DNA from: Opisthocomus hoazin
Taxonomy: Eukaryota > Chordata > Aves > Opisthocomiformes > Opisthocomidae
Length of the DNA: 64,000 nt
NCBI RefSeq assembly: GCF_030867145.1
Contig: NC_134414.1
Coordinates: forward strand, 83,690,504-83,754,503
Direction of reading: 5' to 3'
The notes below the pieces were generated by a model, which was not told the origin of the DNA, searched no databases, and worked only from the letters and a program-made list of their open reading frames with translations. A program made the position numbers and the translations under genes. This document shows positions 10,028 through 24,176 of the stretch, in pieces. Within the stretch, counting starts at the first letter, position 1. Every line of letters starts with the position of its first letter.

Positions 10028-13000
10028 TAACATGGCAACACATGAAGCCATGCTGACAAGAGTGGAACAGGGTCCAAAGAAGAATTAATCCTCCTGTGGC
10101 AAAGACTGCATGCAGACTTATTTTCTAGGATGTGAAGTCAGAGTATTCACTTTCTTATCACTGTCTACATGCTTAGCTTCTCCTCCTGTAACAACTGAAA
10201 GTGTAGTGAATAGCTGTCATCTGACAATACTTGTCTCCTGACGTTATACTGAAACTCAGTCAGGGTGTGCAGGGGATTGTAAGAGCATGAAAGCACTCTT
10301 GGGTTTCCTAATTACAGGTATTAGCTAGTGGAAATGTTATGTTCCACACATCCAGCTTGCAAGTACATCAGTAGAAGACAGTGATTTCTGTTCATTTCCA
10401 TCACGAAACAGATAAAAAATTTCCAAGTGTGCCCCTATGAAAAGTTTCAGAACTCTTGTTAAGCATCACACACAAAACATTAAAAACTACTATTATCAAG
10501 CAGTGTTGAGCCACTACCCTTTTTATCATTTACTTTTAGAATACAGCACGTTATGTATGAAAATGAAGTCTTAATCACGAAATCAACACTCATTCTGCCT
10601 CTAACATGTTTTGTTGGAACTACACATTTAAACATGCAATAAGTTCCAAGCAATTAGGCATTAGCAGCTGATATATAAGCAGAGCGGTACCTTAGTTTTA
10701 CTTAGTGATATTATTATGAAGCAACCATTTGTGTCATAGCTACATGAAAAAAGTAATTATGATTTTAGGTTTGTTGTAAACAGGAGATGCCTCTGGACAA
10801 AATAATTTCCTTTGTGCTAGTTTTGTAACCAGGTTTGCCTTACCAAGCAGTACACTAACACTGGCATCTTGGCAGGGCAAATGGTAATAACTAAAACTAT
10901 ACAGTCAGAATTTCATAGGGCCATTATATACATTCTGGGGAAATAAATAAGATAAAAGAATATGTCACATATTTACAGACCTAAAAAGCCTCAGTAACTT
11001 ACGACTTCCTGTTACTACGTTGATTTTCTTTGTGGAACATGTGAAAAATTGCCTTGAAACACTTGCCAATCAGAATGATGAGTGTAATCATGAAATAAAT
11101 TCAGTTTCTGTCTTAATCTGATGTTTCTAATGTCTTTTTAAATTTAGCATTATTTTCCAAAACTTTTGTTCTGGAACTGAGCTAGAAATATTGGGAAGAG
11201 TATTCTGCACTGGGGAGGAGTGAGGTGAGAGCAAGCCAGTGCAGGGTTTTTTCTGGATCTGAAGAAGAAAGGCCCTAAAAGAAATACATTAATAAGATAA
11301 ACAATATAAGAATTCAGAATAAGAAAGGGGATAGAGGTAGTGAGCAAAGCTTACAAGTGAGTGAGTAAAGGAAGCAGGAGTCAAGTTGTAGAGAGAATGA
11401 CAGGACAGAGGAAGTCAGGAAATGGGCAGATCTTCCTTCTTCCTATTAATTCCTATTTATCATAAAATAATTACAGTTTAAATAATTAATCTTTAATCAG
11501 TTATTAATTTCATTGTTTTGAAACATTGTTAATCTCACAATTTACTTGCATCAATAGGACAAAATCAGAGGCATAACATAGAACTATTTGGATTTAATAC
11601 TGTCTGGCCTGTTATGACACAGGCAGATCCAGCTTAAGTACAAGCCTTCCTAGAGACTACATTAACCTGATTCATGCACTTGACAAATATGACTGAGCCT
11701 ACAGCACTATCAAACGTTAAAACAAACAATTAAGTGGGGCCCCCAGTGTCCTCCCTTTGTGGGCCAACATGGAAACAAATGTGACCACCGCAATCCAGAA
11801 GGAGGAATATGTGTGTGGTGTCAGATAGACAAGGTAAGAGGCTGCAGCGACATGTTGAGACAAGCTGCTCTGTTTTCATATTCTGGCCAAACTCTTGCAT
11901 CTTGAGAGGAGTCTGTGAGATGGCAATAAATACCAGTCCTTTGAAACATGCCCCCAATGACAGGGACAGAACACTTATTTCCTTAGAGCAGGCAACTTTT
12001 CAGGGATTTTTTTTGCAAAATGGGCTGAAAATGCTGTATTATATTTCCTCCAGAATTAGAGCCTTGCTTGATACCTGAGAATATGGAGTTCTGCTTCCAC
12101 AGGAAGATGAAGAAGACACTCAGCAAAAGGTATTACTGTGACTACATCTTCAGAGTCTCTTGCTATCGTACCTCTTCCAAGCTGGTATTCATGTTCTTCA
12201 AATAATTATGTCAGGTTACTCTGCATCTTCCAAGAGTCTTTCTCTCCTTTCTCTCTTTTTCACAAGTCTCCTCATGAATCTCCATGAGAGAATGGAGAGC
12301 TCTCCAGAATCTATTCCCTCAACGTACCATATCCTCCTCAAGAACTGGAGCAGACCACCAAGAATGAAGCTATGCCTGGATATTCACTATTTGCTTCCTG
12401 CAAATAAGTGAGAAGAAGGTGGTGAGAATGTGATGCTGTTTCATCATCATTAGAGGATATCTGGATGACAGGAAATAACACTGCCCTGGAGGGTCTGAGA
12501 AGTCACAATACATGGCAGCATTCCCAGACACCATCCTTTTCAGAGTCCTTAGTCTGCAGTAGACCTGTTTCTGTCTTGAATATGCTCTCTGAAGACTGAG
12601 TGGAGTGACAGACAGAATAGGTCATCAGGTGTCAGCAAGGTACCCTCGTGCTAGTCACAACACTGTGGGATAAAAGAGTATTTTTTTTTACATGTAAGGA
12701 ATTAATCTCTGCAATGTGGAAAGGCCAAGCTGCCAGAGAGGATACAGGTTATAAGAATTAAATGCAGATGGTGTGAAAGAGATTAACCATGAGAGGAAAA
12801 AAATAACCAGAGTGCTGCTCTACCTTTCCTGGTAGAGTAGGAGAAAATTTAGGCTAAAGTTTCTGCTTTAGTTTCCCTGAAAGAAAATAATTATCTCCAA
12901 AATCAAGATTTATCTTTGGCTATAAAGTACTTAGTTGCAAAAAGTAACTATGTACAATCCAAATCCAAACACCTCAATTAGTTCTGTAAAGCATGTTTGT

Positions 13001-14418
13001 CAAAGAATGTAAGTCCTAACCTCGCCTAGCCAAAGAAATTCAGAGGCTGATTAAAACTCTTCACTCTACTTTTAAACTAAATACTGAATGGGTTTTCAGG
13101 TGTTGTGATTTTGAAAAGCAAAGTAAACAAGAAATCAACAATTCCAAATAAAAACTCGTTGAGGAAAACCTGTGTGTGCTACTTAACTTTGCATTCAGAG
13201 CTGAACAAAAAGATTGGTGTACAGTAAGGAATAGATTACCTCATCTCTTCTCTCCTTATTCAAAATCCATACCTCTATGAATCAAGAAAAATTTGCTCTG
13301 AGCAGCAAGATCTGCCATTTTCTGCCCTTTTACAAAATATTCACAGTCTGCCCACCCCTCAAATAAGGAAAACCAAAACCAACGGACCTCATAACCATCT
13401 GTCAGGAACATCTGATACAAACTTTCTAGTTCATTATGTTCATCCCATCACCTTTCCTCCACAATGGTATTCAAAGCTTCAGGTTGTAGACATGTAAATA
13501 CCAGTGTCTAGATATCAGGTCCCACCGTAAATAGTGGAATGATAATTGCTATAGTTAATATTGTCTAGACAGCTGTTCATCTGTTCAAACATAAGCACCT
13601 TCTTCAGGATGAGGTGAAGAGTTCTTCTGTTCTGCTCACTGTTTTCTGTTCGCTACAACATACTGCATTTGCTACAATTCTCATTTAGACATCTAAACTT
13701 AGATGTCCACACTTTATTATTGAATTTTGACCTTATTGTGAAAAACAGGTGGTTTTGTAGAAACTATTAAAATAAGCACTGCTTTGGGGAAGGATTTAGA
13801 AGTATGATAGTTGAGAATACTACTCTTAAAAAGGAAAAAGGGCCTCAATTCCTTTGAGAGAAACTATTTTAACATTGAAATTGAAAATGAGATCAAGTGT
13901 GTGTGCCTCCTCTAAGCAAACTCCGTTAACGATTGGGTTATTTTCTCTGCTCATTGTCTCTGATACCTCTTAAACTTAATTTGTCTTTAGGCTATTTCTG
14001 GTAAAATAACCCAGTTTGTACAAAACGGATAAAGGTTGTATCTGGTTTATCCTGAAATAGCTAAAACTTCCCATATAGAAAGGAATGTAGGGCAGATAGC
14101 ATTCGGTCTGATTTATACAATAAGATATCACTCTGTGACAGTCATATAATAGCTGGGGGTCATTTTTTGCTTCTCCAGCTATACTTTGAGATAAGAAATG
14201 GCTCATGCCATTCCTTTCTTGATTGTTTTCTTAAATACCTAAATAGCTTTTAATATTCAGGAAGGTTTCATAAGAATAGGAAGATATGGCATTTCGATGT
14301 TAAGGGTCTAAAATATTCTATTTGAAAAGTCATGAAAATGTTTTTATAATTCCAGAGAGTAACACCTGGAAAGATTTAATCTGGATACCTGGCATGAAGT
14401 AAGGTGACATTCACTTAC
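10028..14418. other. Unique AT-rich sequence, no supported gene
   Basis: No repeat family was recognised. The stretch 11735-12420 is somewhat richer in GC and has short open frames on both strands without motifs. A weak exon-like interval on the minus strand (11003-11061) has a perfect GTAAGT donor but a poor acceptor and is not called. Confidence 0.5.
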
Positions 14419-14455
14419 CTCCATTTGCATCTTTTCTAACCATAAATTATATCGT
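14419..14455 (-). CDS. Candidate 37-nt host exon
   Basis: On the minus strand the interval follows a pyrimidine-rich acceptor ending tctatcatctattacag and precedes a perfect donor gtaagtgaat. One frame (one base, then 12 codons) reads R-Y-N-L-W-L-E-K-M-Q-M-E. The short length makes chance likely; it is listed because both splice sites are strong. Product unknown. It would be a downstream exon of the hypothetical minus-strand gene. Confidence 0.2.
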
Positions 14456-17400
14456 CTGTAATAGATGATAGATGATGTGAAATTTCAGGACTTTAATGGA
14501 ATAATGATGAATCTCATCTCATCTTTAGTAGTTCTCTTCTCCACCTGGAGATCAGAGATGCTATTTGTTAATTAGAGAAGACCCTGGACAGAGACACATG
14601 TCTCTGATGTTGATTTTGCTGAGGAGATGTGTGATCATTCTGGCCTTGTTTGTGGCTCTTCTAGGAAAAAGAATCAAAAGCATAAAAAAAAAAAAAAAAG
14701 CTTTGCACAGAAAAATGGAGGTGTTTTATGCCTCTAGAAATGACTGGAGAGACATTTAGCTTGACTTGTTAGAGTTGAAACCAAATGGAGCCAAAGACCT
14801 TACTTGTATTCTGTAGAGTTTTCCTGGAATTCTAATTAGCCCATTTCGTTTCATTTTTATTGTTCTGTCTCTGACTCTCAAATTCAGGTTCTGCATAAAA
14901 TATAAGCATAAAAATGATAAAATGTTAGTTCAGAGTGCGATCAAACTACTTAAGTAGCTAAAGCTGTCAGAGATTCCACTCAACTTTCTCAAACACATTA
15001 AGGAGCTTTCCCTCTGGGAGAAAACCAGAAATTACCATTCTTTTCTTCCTGTGCTGTCTTTCTTACTTCTGTCGTCCTCTGTTCCCATGGTTCACTTTGC
15101 ACATGTGATCTAATCATGTAATTTAAGGGTACTCAGGTTAATTTAATGAAATTTATGTGTTTTATAGCAGTAGATTATTTTGGCCTTATCCAGGTGGGGT
15201 ATGGATTAGAAAGATCAGAGAAAATTCACACACACCCTCAACTCCAAACCAAACCCCCTCAAATCCCCTCTAAATTCATAGAATTTTCTTACTCATTCAT
15301 TTCTGTCAAGTTATATTCCATATTATAAGGGCTTTTATTATTACTGGTTTTGCACCTTCCTTACTTTTGGAGTATATTTTGAGAATAACAGAAAATGGAA
15401 CACAGAAACGAACTGGGGAAGAACCTTGCTTCTTACCATGTTGATAATTATTTCATTTACAACAATGAGTATTCATGTGCACTTGACATTAAAAATACAT
15501 GTATGTACTCCCCCACAGACTTGAAAAGTACATCAGATAAAGCAAAGAGCATGTACTGAATATTCTATAACTCTGAGAACAACATCTGGGCAGGCTCTCT
15601 GAGTAAATATTAAACAATCTGCCAAGACATTTTCACATTCCATCTGCTCTAAGAAAATCACTATACACGTACATCCCAGTAGGGATGTATTATCAAAAGC
15701 CCTGTCTAAGGAAAGAATGAACTTCTCCATGTGTTTTCTTCTTCACAGAAAGAACAGAAAGAATACACAGAAGGGCAAGAGGGCATTGTTTATGTATTTT
15801 TGTTTGAAGACTCTGTCTACATATATTTTTTAATCAAAGCCTTCTGCACAAGACTTTACTTGGCAGCTCCAAAGGGATGAATGCGACAGCATAAATATAA
15901 AAACACATTGTTATTTTAAGCATCATAGTACAAAGTGTAGCACAACTACTCATTCTTGAAGTCAAGTTCAGTTTCTCCTTTCACTTCAACTAAATTTCAG
16001 CTTAAAACAAAATGTTGCTCTGAAGTATGGACTACAGCGTTCATCAGTTACATGCTTTTGCTTGTTTATTTCTAGTTCATATACATCTATTATCTCTACA
16101 AAATGTAACTTTTGTTGCACATTTGCTGGGAAGGCCTGGATTCCACAAACGGTTCTCTCTGCCTGCTTCTTATTTTGTAACTTAGTTTCTTCAGACCACC
16201 AGACAGAAACCTCCTACAAGACTATGCAAACTGCTATATTCTTTTCTTCATTATTAAAACAAAATATATTGTTCCTTATTCTTCCTTAAACTCAGAGTTC
16301 CATTTTTTTTGCTTAAAATGTTAGTTTTTAAATGTCACATTCTAATATTTTGCCTAAATAGTAAAAATCTGTTATTGGATTCCCTTTCAAGGCTAAATTT
16401 AACATAATGCATACATTTTATTGAATTTGAGAGAAGATTATAGTCTAACCTCCAGAAAAGGTTTGCCATTACACTTCTTTTCAATGTTGAAGGTAGTCTT
16501 CTGCTCATTTCCACTTTGTCTTCAGAGTGGTTGACCATAGATGCAAGTGTAGAACATCAGTCTAACACTATATACGCTCAGTAAGAAGGACATATTTTAT
16601 TACCTTTTTGGTCCCACAAAAAAAAACTGAATCTATCATAATGCTCGTTAGACTAATCAGACCATCTAAAATTTATGAGGTGTGAATGCAGCTAGCTCCA
16701 CAACTTTTCTTATTCTGAGCTTTAGGAAAAGAAACCATCTCTCCAAAGCAAAACCGTACATCTTCTCTTCCTATTTCTTTTTCTTTTCTATTTTACATAT
16801 TCCTTTTACCAGTGGCAATAACTGTTTCTTCTGTCTATGCAGTATCAAACTCCAGCATAGCTAGAATACTTGATCACTGGGGGTTTTTTTCCATTATTTT
16901 CAGACAGTTTATGCAATTTTTTAAGATTGCATGTGCCAAATCATTTGTCCTGCATGACATTCTGAACTGTTTTACACATGTGAAGTAGAAAGAGAAGTTA
17001 CTGAAGAAACATATGCAATATACCCATAAATACGAAACTTCTGAAAATAGGGAAGTCATTAAGATGAAATGAATACTTTATTTGTGTCAGTCCTTTACAG
17101 TTCCTAAAGGCCTTGATGCAAGGTGTGAATTACCTTGCTCAACAGCACTTTTAAGTACCTTACTGATACAGTTGCTACAATTCTGTAGCATCTGCTTTCA
17201 GTTAGGAACAGCTAAGGTGAAAAAAGGCCTACTTTGCAGTGAAGATCTCCATTACACACAACTAGAGGGTTTTGCCCTTGTCCGAATGTTATATACAGTA
17301 ATGCATAACTGTAAATGAGAAGACATATCTGACATGATGCTTCAGCATCATATAATGTAGAGTCAGGTGAATCTGCCAGCAAGAGCCTGGGTGAGAAACA

Positions 17401-20400
17401 ATCAAAGTTGGAAAAAAAAAAAAAAGACAGAAAGGCAAAAAATAATAAATACCCCTCCATTTTATTAGGTTCTAATTGTTAAAGTTCAGGGGGTACTTAA
17501 TGAACCGAGGAGAAAGTAGGACTTTGAGCTTTAGCAAAAAGACTTCATCATAATAATTTCACTATTATAGCAAATGGATTCAAGAATTCTGTGATACGTA
17601 TCAAACTATTATTACATCCAGACCTTCTTGAAGGCAAAGCCACTCTGGCTTCACTGCAGTATTATGAAGGTAAGACATGTTGCTTAAAGACAAACAACAT
17701 GGTGTCACTGCTTGCCTTGGATAAAGTAGAAGAGGTCAGTGCCCACTCAGTAGCCTCTCACACAGATGAAACTGACCAGACAAAATTTCTCTGAAAAGTT
17801 ATGTTAGTCTGAGTTGAAAGGAGACATCCGTTATGTACAATAATCACATTTAGATCAGCAGTCTTTTTTTGTTTATTTACACGCATTACAGAATTTGTTT
17901 AATGTATTTTAGGGTTTCTGTTTTCATTTCTATACTTATATGAAAATAGTAACATTTATTTTTAATCTTCAGCAGCTCTGCCATGTTTCATTTCCATCTA
18001 CCAGAGGTACAGGGAAAAAAAAAAAGAAACAAAACCAAAAAAGCTGACTATGCCCTGGTATTTGTAAACATTGTCATTACCATGTAGGGCAACTTGTTAT
18101 TTCTTCAAGAGGGCTTAGAGCAGCCACTCATTCTTCTTTCTGAAAATATTACTGAAACAAATACACATATTTAAACAAAATGTTTAGCAGCTTATCCCCA
18201 ACTGCAAATTAAAATTAATTTCAATGACATATAACTGGTTTTTTTTCATACAACTTTTATAATTTTAAAATTGATATTATGTCAATGATATAATGCAGTT
18301 GTCTGGCTTATCTCCTACAGAGATCTTTATTGATACTGTTGAAATTAGAAAACACTTTGTCAGCTGCAGAGAGAAAGACCAGATCCAAACTCTAAATCCA
18401 AGCTCTGATTGTCTAAACAAAAGTTAGTATATGCTTGTGCTGTAAATAATAGCATTTACAATAAAATATCTTGATTCTGATTAACCCAACAACATTGTTA
18501 AAAAGAAGCTTGACTGTGTGTGATCAACCTATGTACAGAAACACTGAGAATGTCAAGAAAAGAAAACTTTGCATGATGAGATCAATCTCATTACACAGAC
18601 TTCTTAACTTTGTGTGGCTGAGCATTTGAAATGCTGTCTTCATAGGCAAATCCAGTTTTCTCAACTATGGTTATTAAGTTTTAAGATCATTGTAAATTTT
18701 GACTGTAATTTACACACATTTAAAATGTGTTAAAGCTCATAGTTCAGTCATAGGTTTAAAGGCTCTTGCTATGACTTTTAAAGCACTCAGATGAAATCAT
18801 ATGTATGAAAAATGACTCATCAGTTGAAGTTCGCTTAATAGTACCTACTGGTAGGATACCAATGAAGAAAACTGCTAAATATTAATCTTTGAATGTTTTA
18901 TGTCTACATGAATCTCTTAAACTACTAAACTTTCAGATCATGTTATACAGAATGATTTAAAACTAAATACAAAGTGAAATGGGCTATATTCATGTTCCTT
19001 ATTCAAAATGCCAATTGCTTTTGATTAGGCAAGCACTCATGTTCCCCATAGGCAAATACTTTTGCCCAGTGATTCTTCACATATAGGCCTGTGAGTCCTC
19101 CAAACCAAGCAGGAGCAGGATACTGAACTGTTAACAGAAGAAATGAGTGGCTGCTTACTCCACTAAATTCATCCAGCTACCAGTGAAGATCTTGCATCTG
19201 AGCAGAACACAGTGTTAAATAGCATCCATCCAGAACACAGGGAAGACTAGTGGCTTTAATAATTAGATGAAGAAAAAATGATGATGTTCTAACAGGGCTG
19301 ACCCTCCATTATATTCCTACCAATGGGGTGTATAAACAAAATCTTAAGCAGGTGATGAATACCAACTCTTTTTCTCTCTCTGTATAATTATATGTGCATA
19401 ATAATTTACACATATTATTCTGGCAGTGTCTGAAATTATTTTCAAAGCAACATAAATTCAAATAAGAAGAGTGAGAAAGAGGTGCCCAAGAAGGATAAGT
19501 GACACAGCAACAAAATGAATATAAGAACCATCAAGAATGGGAGGACTAGCAATATAGGGGTTCCTGTTAACAAAGAAACAGAAGCACCAGAGTCTCTGGT
19601 GGCAAAAAACTGGAGCCAAAAAGTGCTTCCACCTAAAGAAGACCAAGGGGCTCAATCCACATAATTGTGATAGTACTATGCTGGCTGACATGATGTGTCG
19701 TCTCAGTAAGGAGGAGGCATGTTTAGTACTGATTTTTCACTCAGTTATCCAAGTCCTTGTAATTAAAGACTTCAACTAAGCAACTACATGTGATAAATAG
19801 CCTAAGAAAGTGCCATCATCAAGACTGAGCACTTCATGCCAAAGATGTAGTGGCAATTTAGGGAAAAGAATGAGCTAAAGAGCTTGAAATCAGCAGAAGC
19901 ATCCTACAGCATGATTGGCCAGCTCTCTCCCTGAAGAGTATTTCCAGCAGAGTTAATTGTTGAACTACTAGAGATATCTGTTGGACCTTTGAAGAAACTG
20001 TCAATTCTTAAATATGGAGGATCACTTCTGGTTTTTTATTCACTTTTATTTTAATAATTTTCCTTACCTATGGTCTGATGTTCACAATTCATTCAGCATT
20101 TAATCTCAATGGGTGTTGAAACTGAAGACTGTTTTAGTAAGCAAGCAAATTTGCTCTGATCAATTGACATTGTCCTTCATTTTTCAAGTGGTCTCCCTTG
20201 GGGCAGGGGCATTGCTTTTTTTCCTCTTCCTTTTAATATTAGCCATGTTTAAGGGCTCACACTTTGACAGAAATTTGTCAACATGAAAACAGTGGCATCG
20301 ATTAGTTCTTCCAGATAGTTTTCCACTTGTAAAATGGTATTCCTACATATCAATTTATATGTCAGGCCTGTTTTTCAGAATATGTTGAACACCTTAAACT

Positions 20401-23400
20401 GCCTTTGAAGTCTCAGGAGATCTGTGTATCAGGTTTGATTTCTGTTTCTTCTGGCTTTACTTTTACGCTGGCTTTTGCTTTATAAAAGATTAGATAAAAA
20501 ACAAAGATTCCAGATCTCAGTAAAAAGTCACTTTTTGACAGTGTATAAATGTAAATGCACATATTCATTTTAGAACATAATTATATCAAACTCTACATGC
20601 CATGTTTTTCTCTAACAGTTATGATTTTAATGACTGTTCCATCACTTTGCACTCATGCTGAACAGATACTAAAACCTTTTTCTCTGTTTATAACATGGTA
20701 CTCCAAAAACAACTAACATGGAGTTTATTGAAGTATGAATAATATATAAAACCAGTAGCCCTTAAACTTATTACTCAGTATAAATAAATAAATCAACAAA
20801 CAAACCGCTTTGCAAAGTAAAGTATCCCTTTGAGATAGCAAGCTGCCACCTTGGGAACACATCAGTTTAGACTACAGACTGTAACAACTATGCAATTCAC
20901 AAAGAAAAGAAAACTCAAATAGAGAGATCAAGAGACAAAGATAACTTCTGCTGAACTTCTTTGTAAATTAGTACAAAAATAGTGTACTGTGTTTCTCAAG
21001 AGCAAATATCTCTGCAGAAACATTTGCCTTCAAATCATCATCAATATTTTCTTTCCTGAAAATCTTGCCTAATCATAAAGTAACTATGTAACTATGGATT
21101 GTCAAAAACTGTCACATCACCTGAGAGCCTGTCACATCTCAGAACTAGACACTGAGGAGTAGAATATGCTCGCAATTCTGTCTACTTTTATGAAAAATTT
21201 ATGTTGTTTTAATACAGTTCTATTTAATTATTCTGACATCACAAAGGCTGTTAAGCAAATTTGTTACATGTTTCTTCCACCCTGCTACTTTCTCTGTGAG
21301 CATGTAAGGTTGAAGCCACAAAGTTGTTATCCTACTTTCTCTGAATTCTCACTGGTGTCTATTGTCTCCACACACAGCCCCTCATGAAGAACAAATTATG
21401 TAATTGGATTGATTTTTCTCTTCAAAGTCCTGTCCAAGTGTTAATTCACAAGAGCTATTCAAAGAAAGTGATCTATAAATAGATTCTTCCCCTCACTTGT
21501 ATGCAAGCTTTCAATTGCGTGGAACATGTCTTTATCCTATAACTGGTATTTAAAGGGCTTTATCATGTTGTGATTAGTAATTGAAACAACAAATCTCTCT
21601 AAATTATCATTGTATCTGAAAGGATATGTTACAATGTTATCTTGTATAAGGTACAATGAAATAACATGCAGATAGGAAATTTTTGGTATTCACATTCTCA
21701 GTTAGAATTCATCCACTTAGAAAAGAAAAAAGTACATATCAGTTTATTGAAATGAGTTACCCTACTAAGGTTTCAATCTGTTAAGTATGTTTCTGTATTC
21801 TCTTTGTCTTCAGATTTTTCAGTCATCATAAAAATCCAGATCATAAATACAGAAAATATATTTAGATATAAAGACAAAGAACTATTAAGATAGCAAAATG
21901 AGGACGTGTTTAAGAGAAAATATGATTCTAATTAGACAAGTGAAAAAGATCTAGGACCACATCAACAAACAGGAATACCTTATTCTATGTTACTGGACAA
22001 ATTCAAGAGTCTTTATGTGAACATAAATCCCCAGAAGATAATTTAATTCTGGAGAAAACTTATATCTGCCTGTATGTAATATCTGAACTTTACATCACTG
22101 TTTCTCCTGATTTAAAATTCTGGAGAGAAGATGGGGCATGGAGGAGGGTGGGGGGTGGAGCGTGTGACCTAAAAAAGGAATCACTCCTTTCGTTGAATCC
22201 ATTTACGGCATATCTATCATCCATTTTGTTTACATATTCAGAAGATGAGCTGATCTTGTAAGATAAGCAAAGACTCTATCTTGAAGTATTTCAGTGCGTA
22301 TGTGATGAACTAGATGGTTTTTGTGGCAAGCATTTTACAAATATCTAAAGAGATGTTCTTACTCCATATCTCAAATAACAGATGCATACCACAAACCTAT
22401 CAACTTTGCATTGCTTTTTTTTTGTGTTGAAGCAGGAAGAAAGAGCATGCCTGTTTTGCACTGGGGGCTGCAAAATTAACTTACAAGGAGGTTTTACAAT
22501 ATCTGACAAATGCTTAGTTTTCCTCTGTATATGTTCAGGAAGATATTTAAACCTTTAATCAAATTGAGTCAAATCTACAGTCCTACTTTTCAAACTGCAT
22601 GCTTTTTGATCGTATCTGAAACTTTGGGTTTCAGAGTAACTATCAGGCCATCCAAGAAGACATCTTTTATCTCTGGAATTCTAAATGCTGATGAACAAAA
22701 GACAGTTGTCCTTTATCACAGAGTTATCACTCAACTGTTATCACAGAGTTTGGTGAAAAAATTGTCATACTCTTTGTTAGATGCCATTTAAGTAAATCTG
22801 ATCTGACCTTAATTACTGAGTTGTTGATTTTTACCTGCAAAGCATATGCTTAAAACACTGTGCAGAATTACAGCAGGTTACCCTTCATACTAAGGAATGA
22901 AACAGCCATCCTGACGTCAGAACATTAAAGTGTGAGTCTAGAATGAATCTAGAATGTAATGTACAAATGCACCTGGGCACAAAATAGAGCAAACACTATG
23001 TTTAGGAAATGTAGGTATCTATTAATAGTGCAACAGACAGTTTGATGTGCAGAAGTTCACCGCTAGAAATTAGGACATTTTCATTTAGTTCCCTTCATTT
23101 CAGTTTATCCATGAATCTTTAAATGAGGGAACTTGAAAAGGTCGACTTGGTCAGCCCGAACCCATCTCCACTATTTCATTGGAAGTTAATCACTAGTTGA
23201 CTTCATGTTACTTTGCATATTCTTTCTCTCCCTGCCGCCATAAATCAAATTGTCTATGCAAAGTTACAGTTTCAAGAGAAAAGGAGGATGTCATATCTCC
23301 TCCCTCTCCCCTTCCCCCAAACCCCCATCAGATATTGGTTTATTATTTGATGGCTTAGTGCCATTTTGACAGAAGACATGTACAATAGTTTAACTCTATT

Positions 23401-23871
23401 GCTGTGTACAAGATTTTCTAAGAGCATCCTTACAGCGTAAAATTCTTCAGGAAATACAGTCATCAGTTTCTGTAATCTAAAAATCTCATTTGATTTCATT
23501 CGTAAGGTGACAGACTAATTTCTCAGCACTGTAGTTACATGGGAAATCCAGTGAGAGCGTCAGCATCCACAGTTTAAAACTGGTGTCCTGAGAGTTGTGC
23601 TCGTCAAGCTATATGGCAGTATCTGCTAAAGAACCACTTTAAAGTGTTTCACTACACAGGCTGTTCTCGGCCTGAAATTATTAGTCTGTCAGGGAATGGC
23701 AGACTCTGAGGTGAGCACAGGTACAACTGAGAGTATCTCTGACTGTCCCAAAGAGTATCACAGAGACACAGATACAGCTTTAGACTGGTACAGCCTATAG
23801 TGTTGGTGACTGCTCTTAATCACACAATAGTCTGATTTTGCAGTAACCTCCTTTTATGCAATGAATTCATG
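14456..23871. other. Long unique AT-rich stretch
   Basis: Nothing recognisable beyond poly-A runs near 14685 and 17411 and scattered short open frames. A minus-strand exon-like interval near 19155-19195 (39 nt, acceptor ttctgctcag, donor gtaagc) and one near 23420-23465 were seen but not called. No tRNA, rRNA or transposon signature was noticed. Confidence 0.5.
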
Positions 23872-24176
23872 TCCTTTCACTGGACTCACTCCAGTAAATC
23901 CATGTCTCTTTTCTACTGGCGAGTCCAACACTGGACCCAGCACTCCAGTTGTGTCTCCCCAGGGCTAAGCAGAAGGGCAAGATCCCATCCTTTGAGCTGC
24001 TGGCCACTCTCTGCCTAACGCAACCCAGGAGGCTGTTGGCTGCCTTTGCTGCAAGGGCTTATTGCTGGCTCGTGGGCAGTTTGCTGTCCACCAGGACGCC
24101 CAGATCTCTTCTTTGCAGAGGTCTTTCCAGCCACCCCTGCCCTACCCCCAGCATGTACTGGTGTCTGGGGTTAAGT
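23872..24176 (-). mobile_element. CR1 fragment, old, 3' end missing
   Basis: Read on the minus strand, the segment matches the part of CR1 ORF2 encoding the region after the RT palm: the plus strand shows the reverse complements of the familiar CR1 blocks such as ccaggacgcccagatctctt and cagcactccagttgtgtctc. The usual octamer tail is absent, so it is an internal fragment. A 128-codon plus-strand open frame across it (23949-24335) is antisense noise. Confidence 0.75.

Noticed and set aside
11003-11061. 59-nt minus-strand interval reading C-F-K-A-I-F-H-M-F-H
   Set aside because: Perfect donor but poor acceptor (ttggcaag) in AT-rich DNA; kept as a note only.
13256-13290. 35-nt minus-strand interval with strong acceptor
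   Set aside because: Too short, weak donor gtaatc; likely chance.
20068-20120. Minus-strand interval with good donor gtaagg and acceptor tcttcag
   Set aside because: All three frames contain stops.
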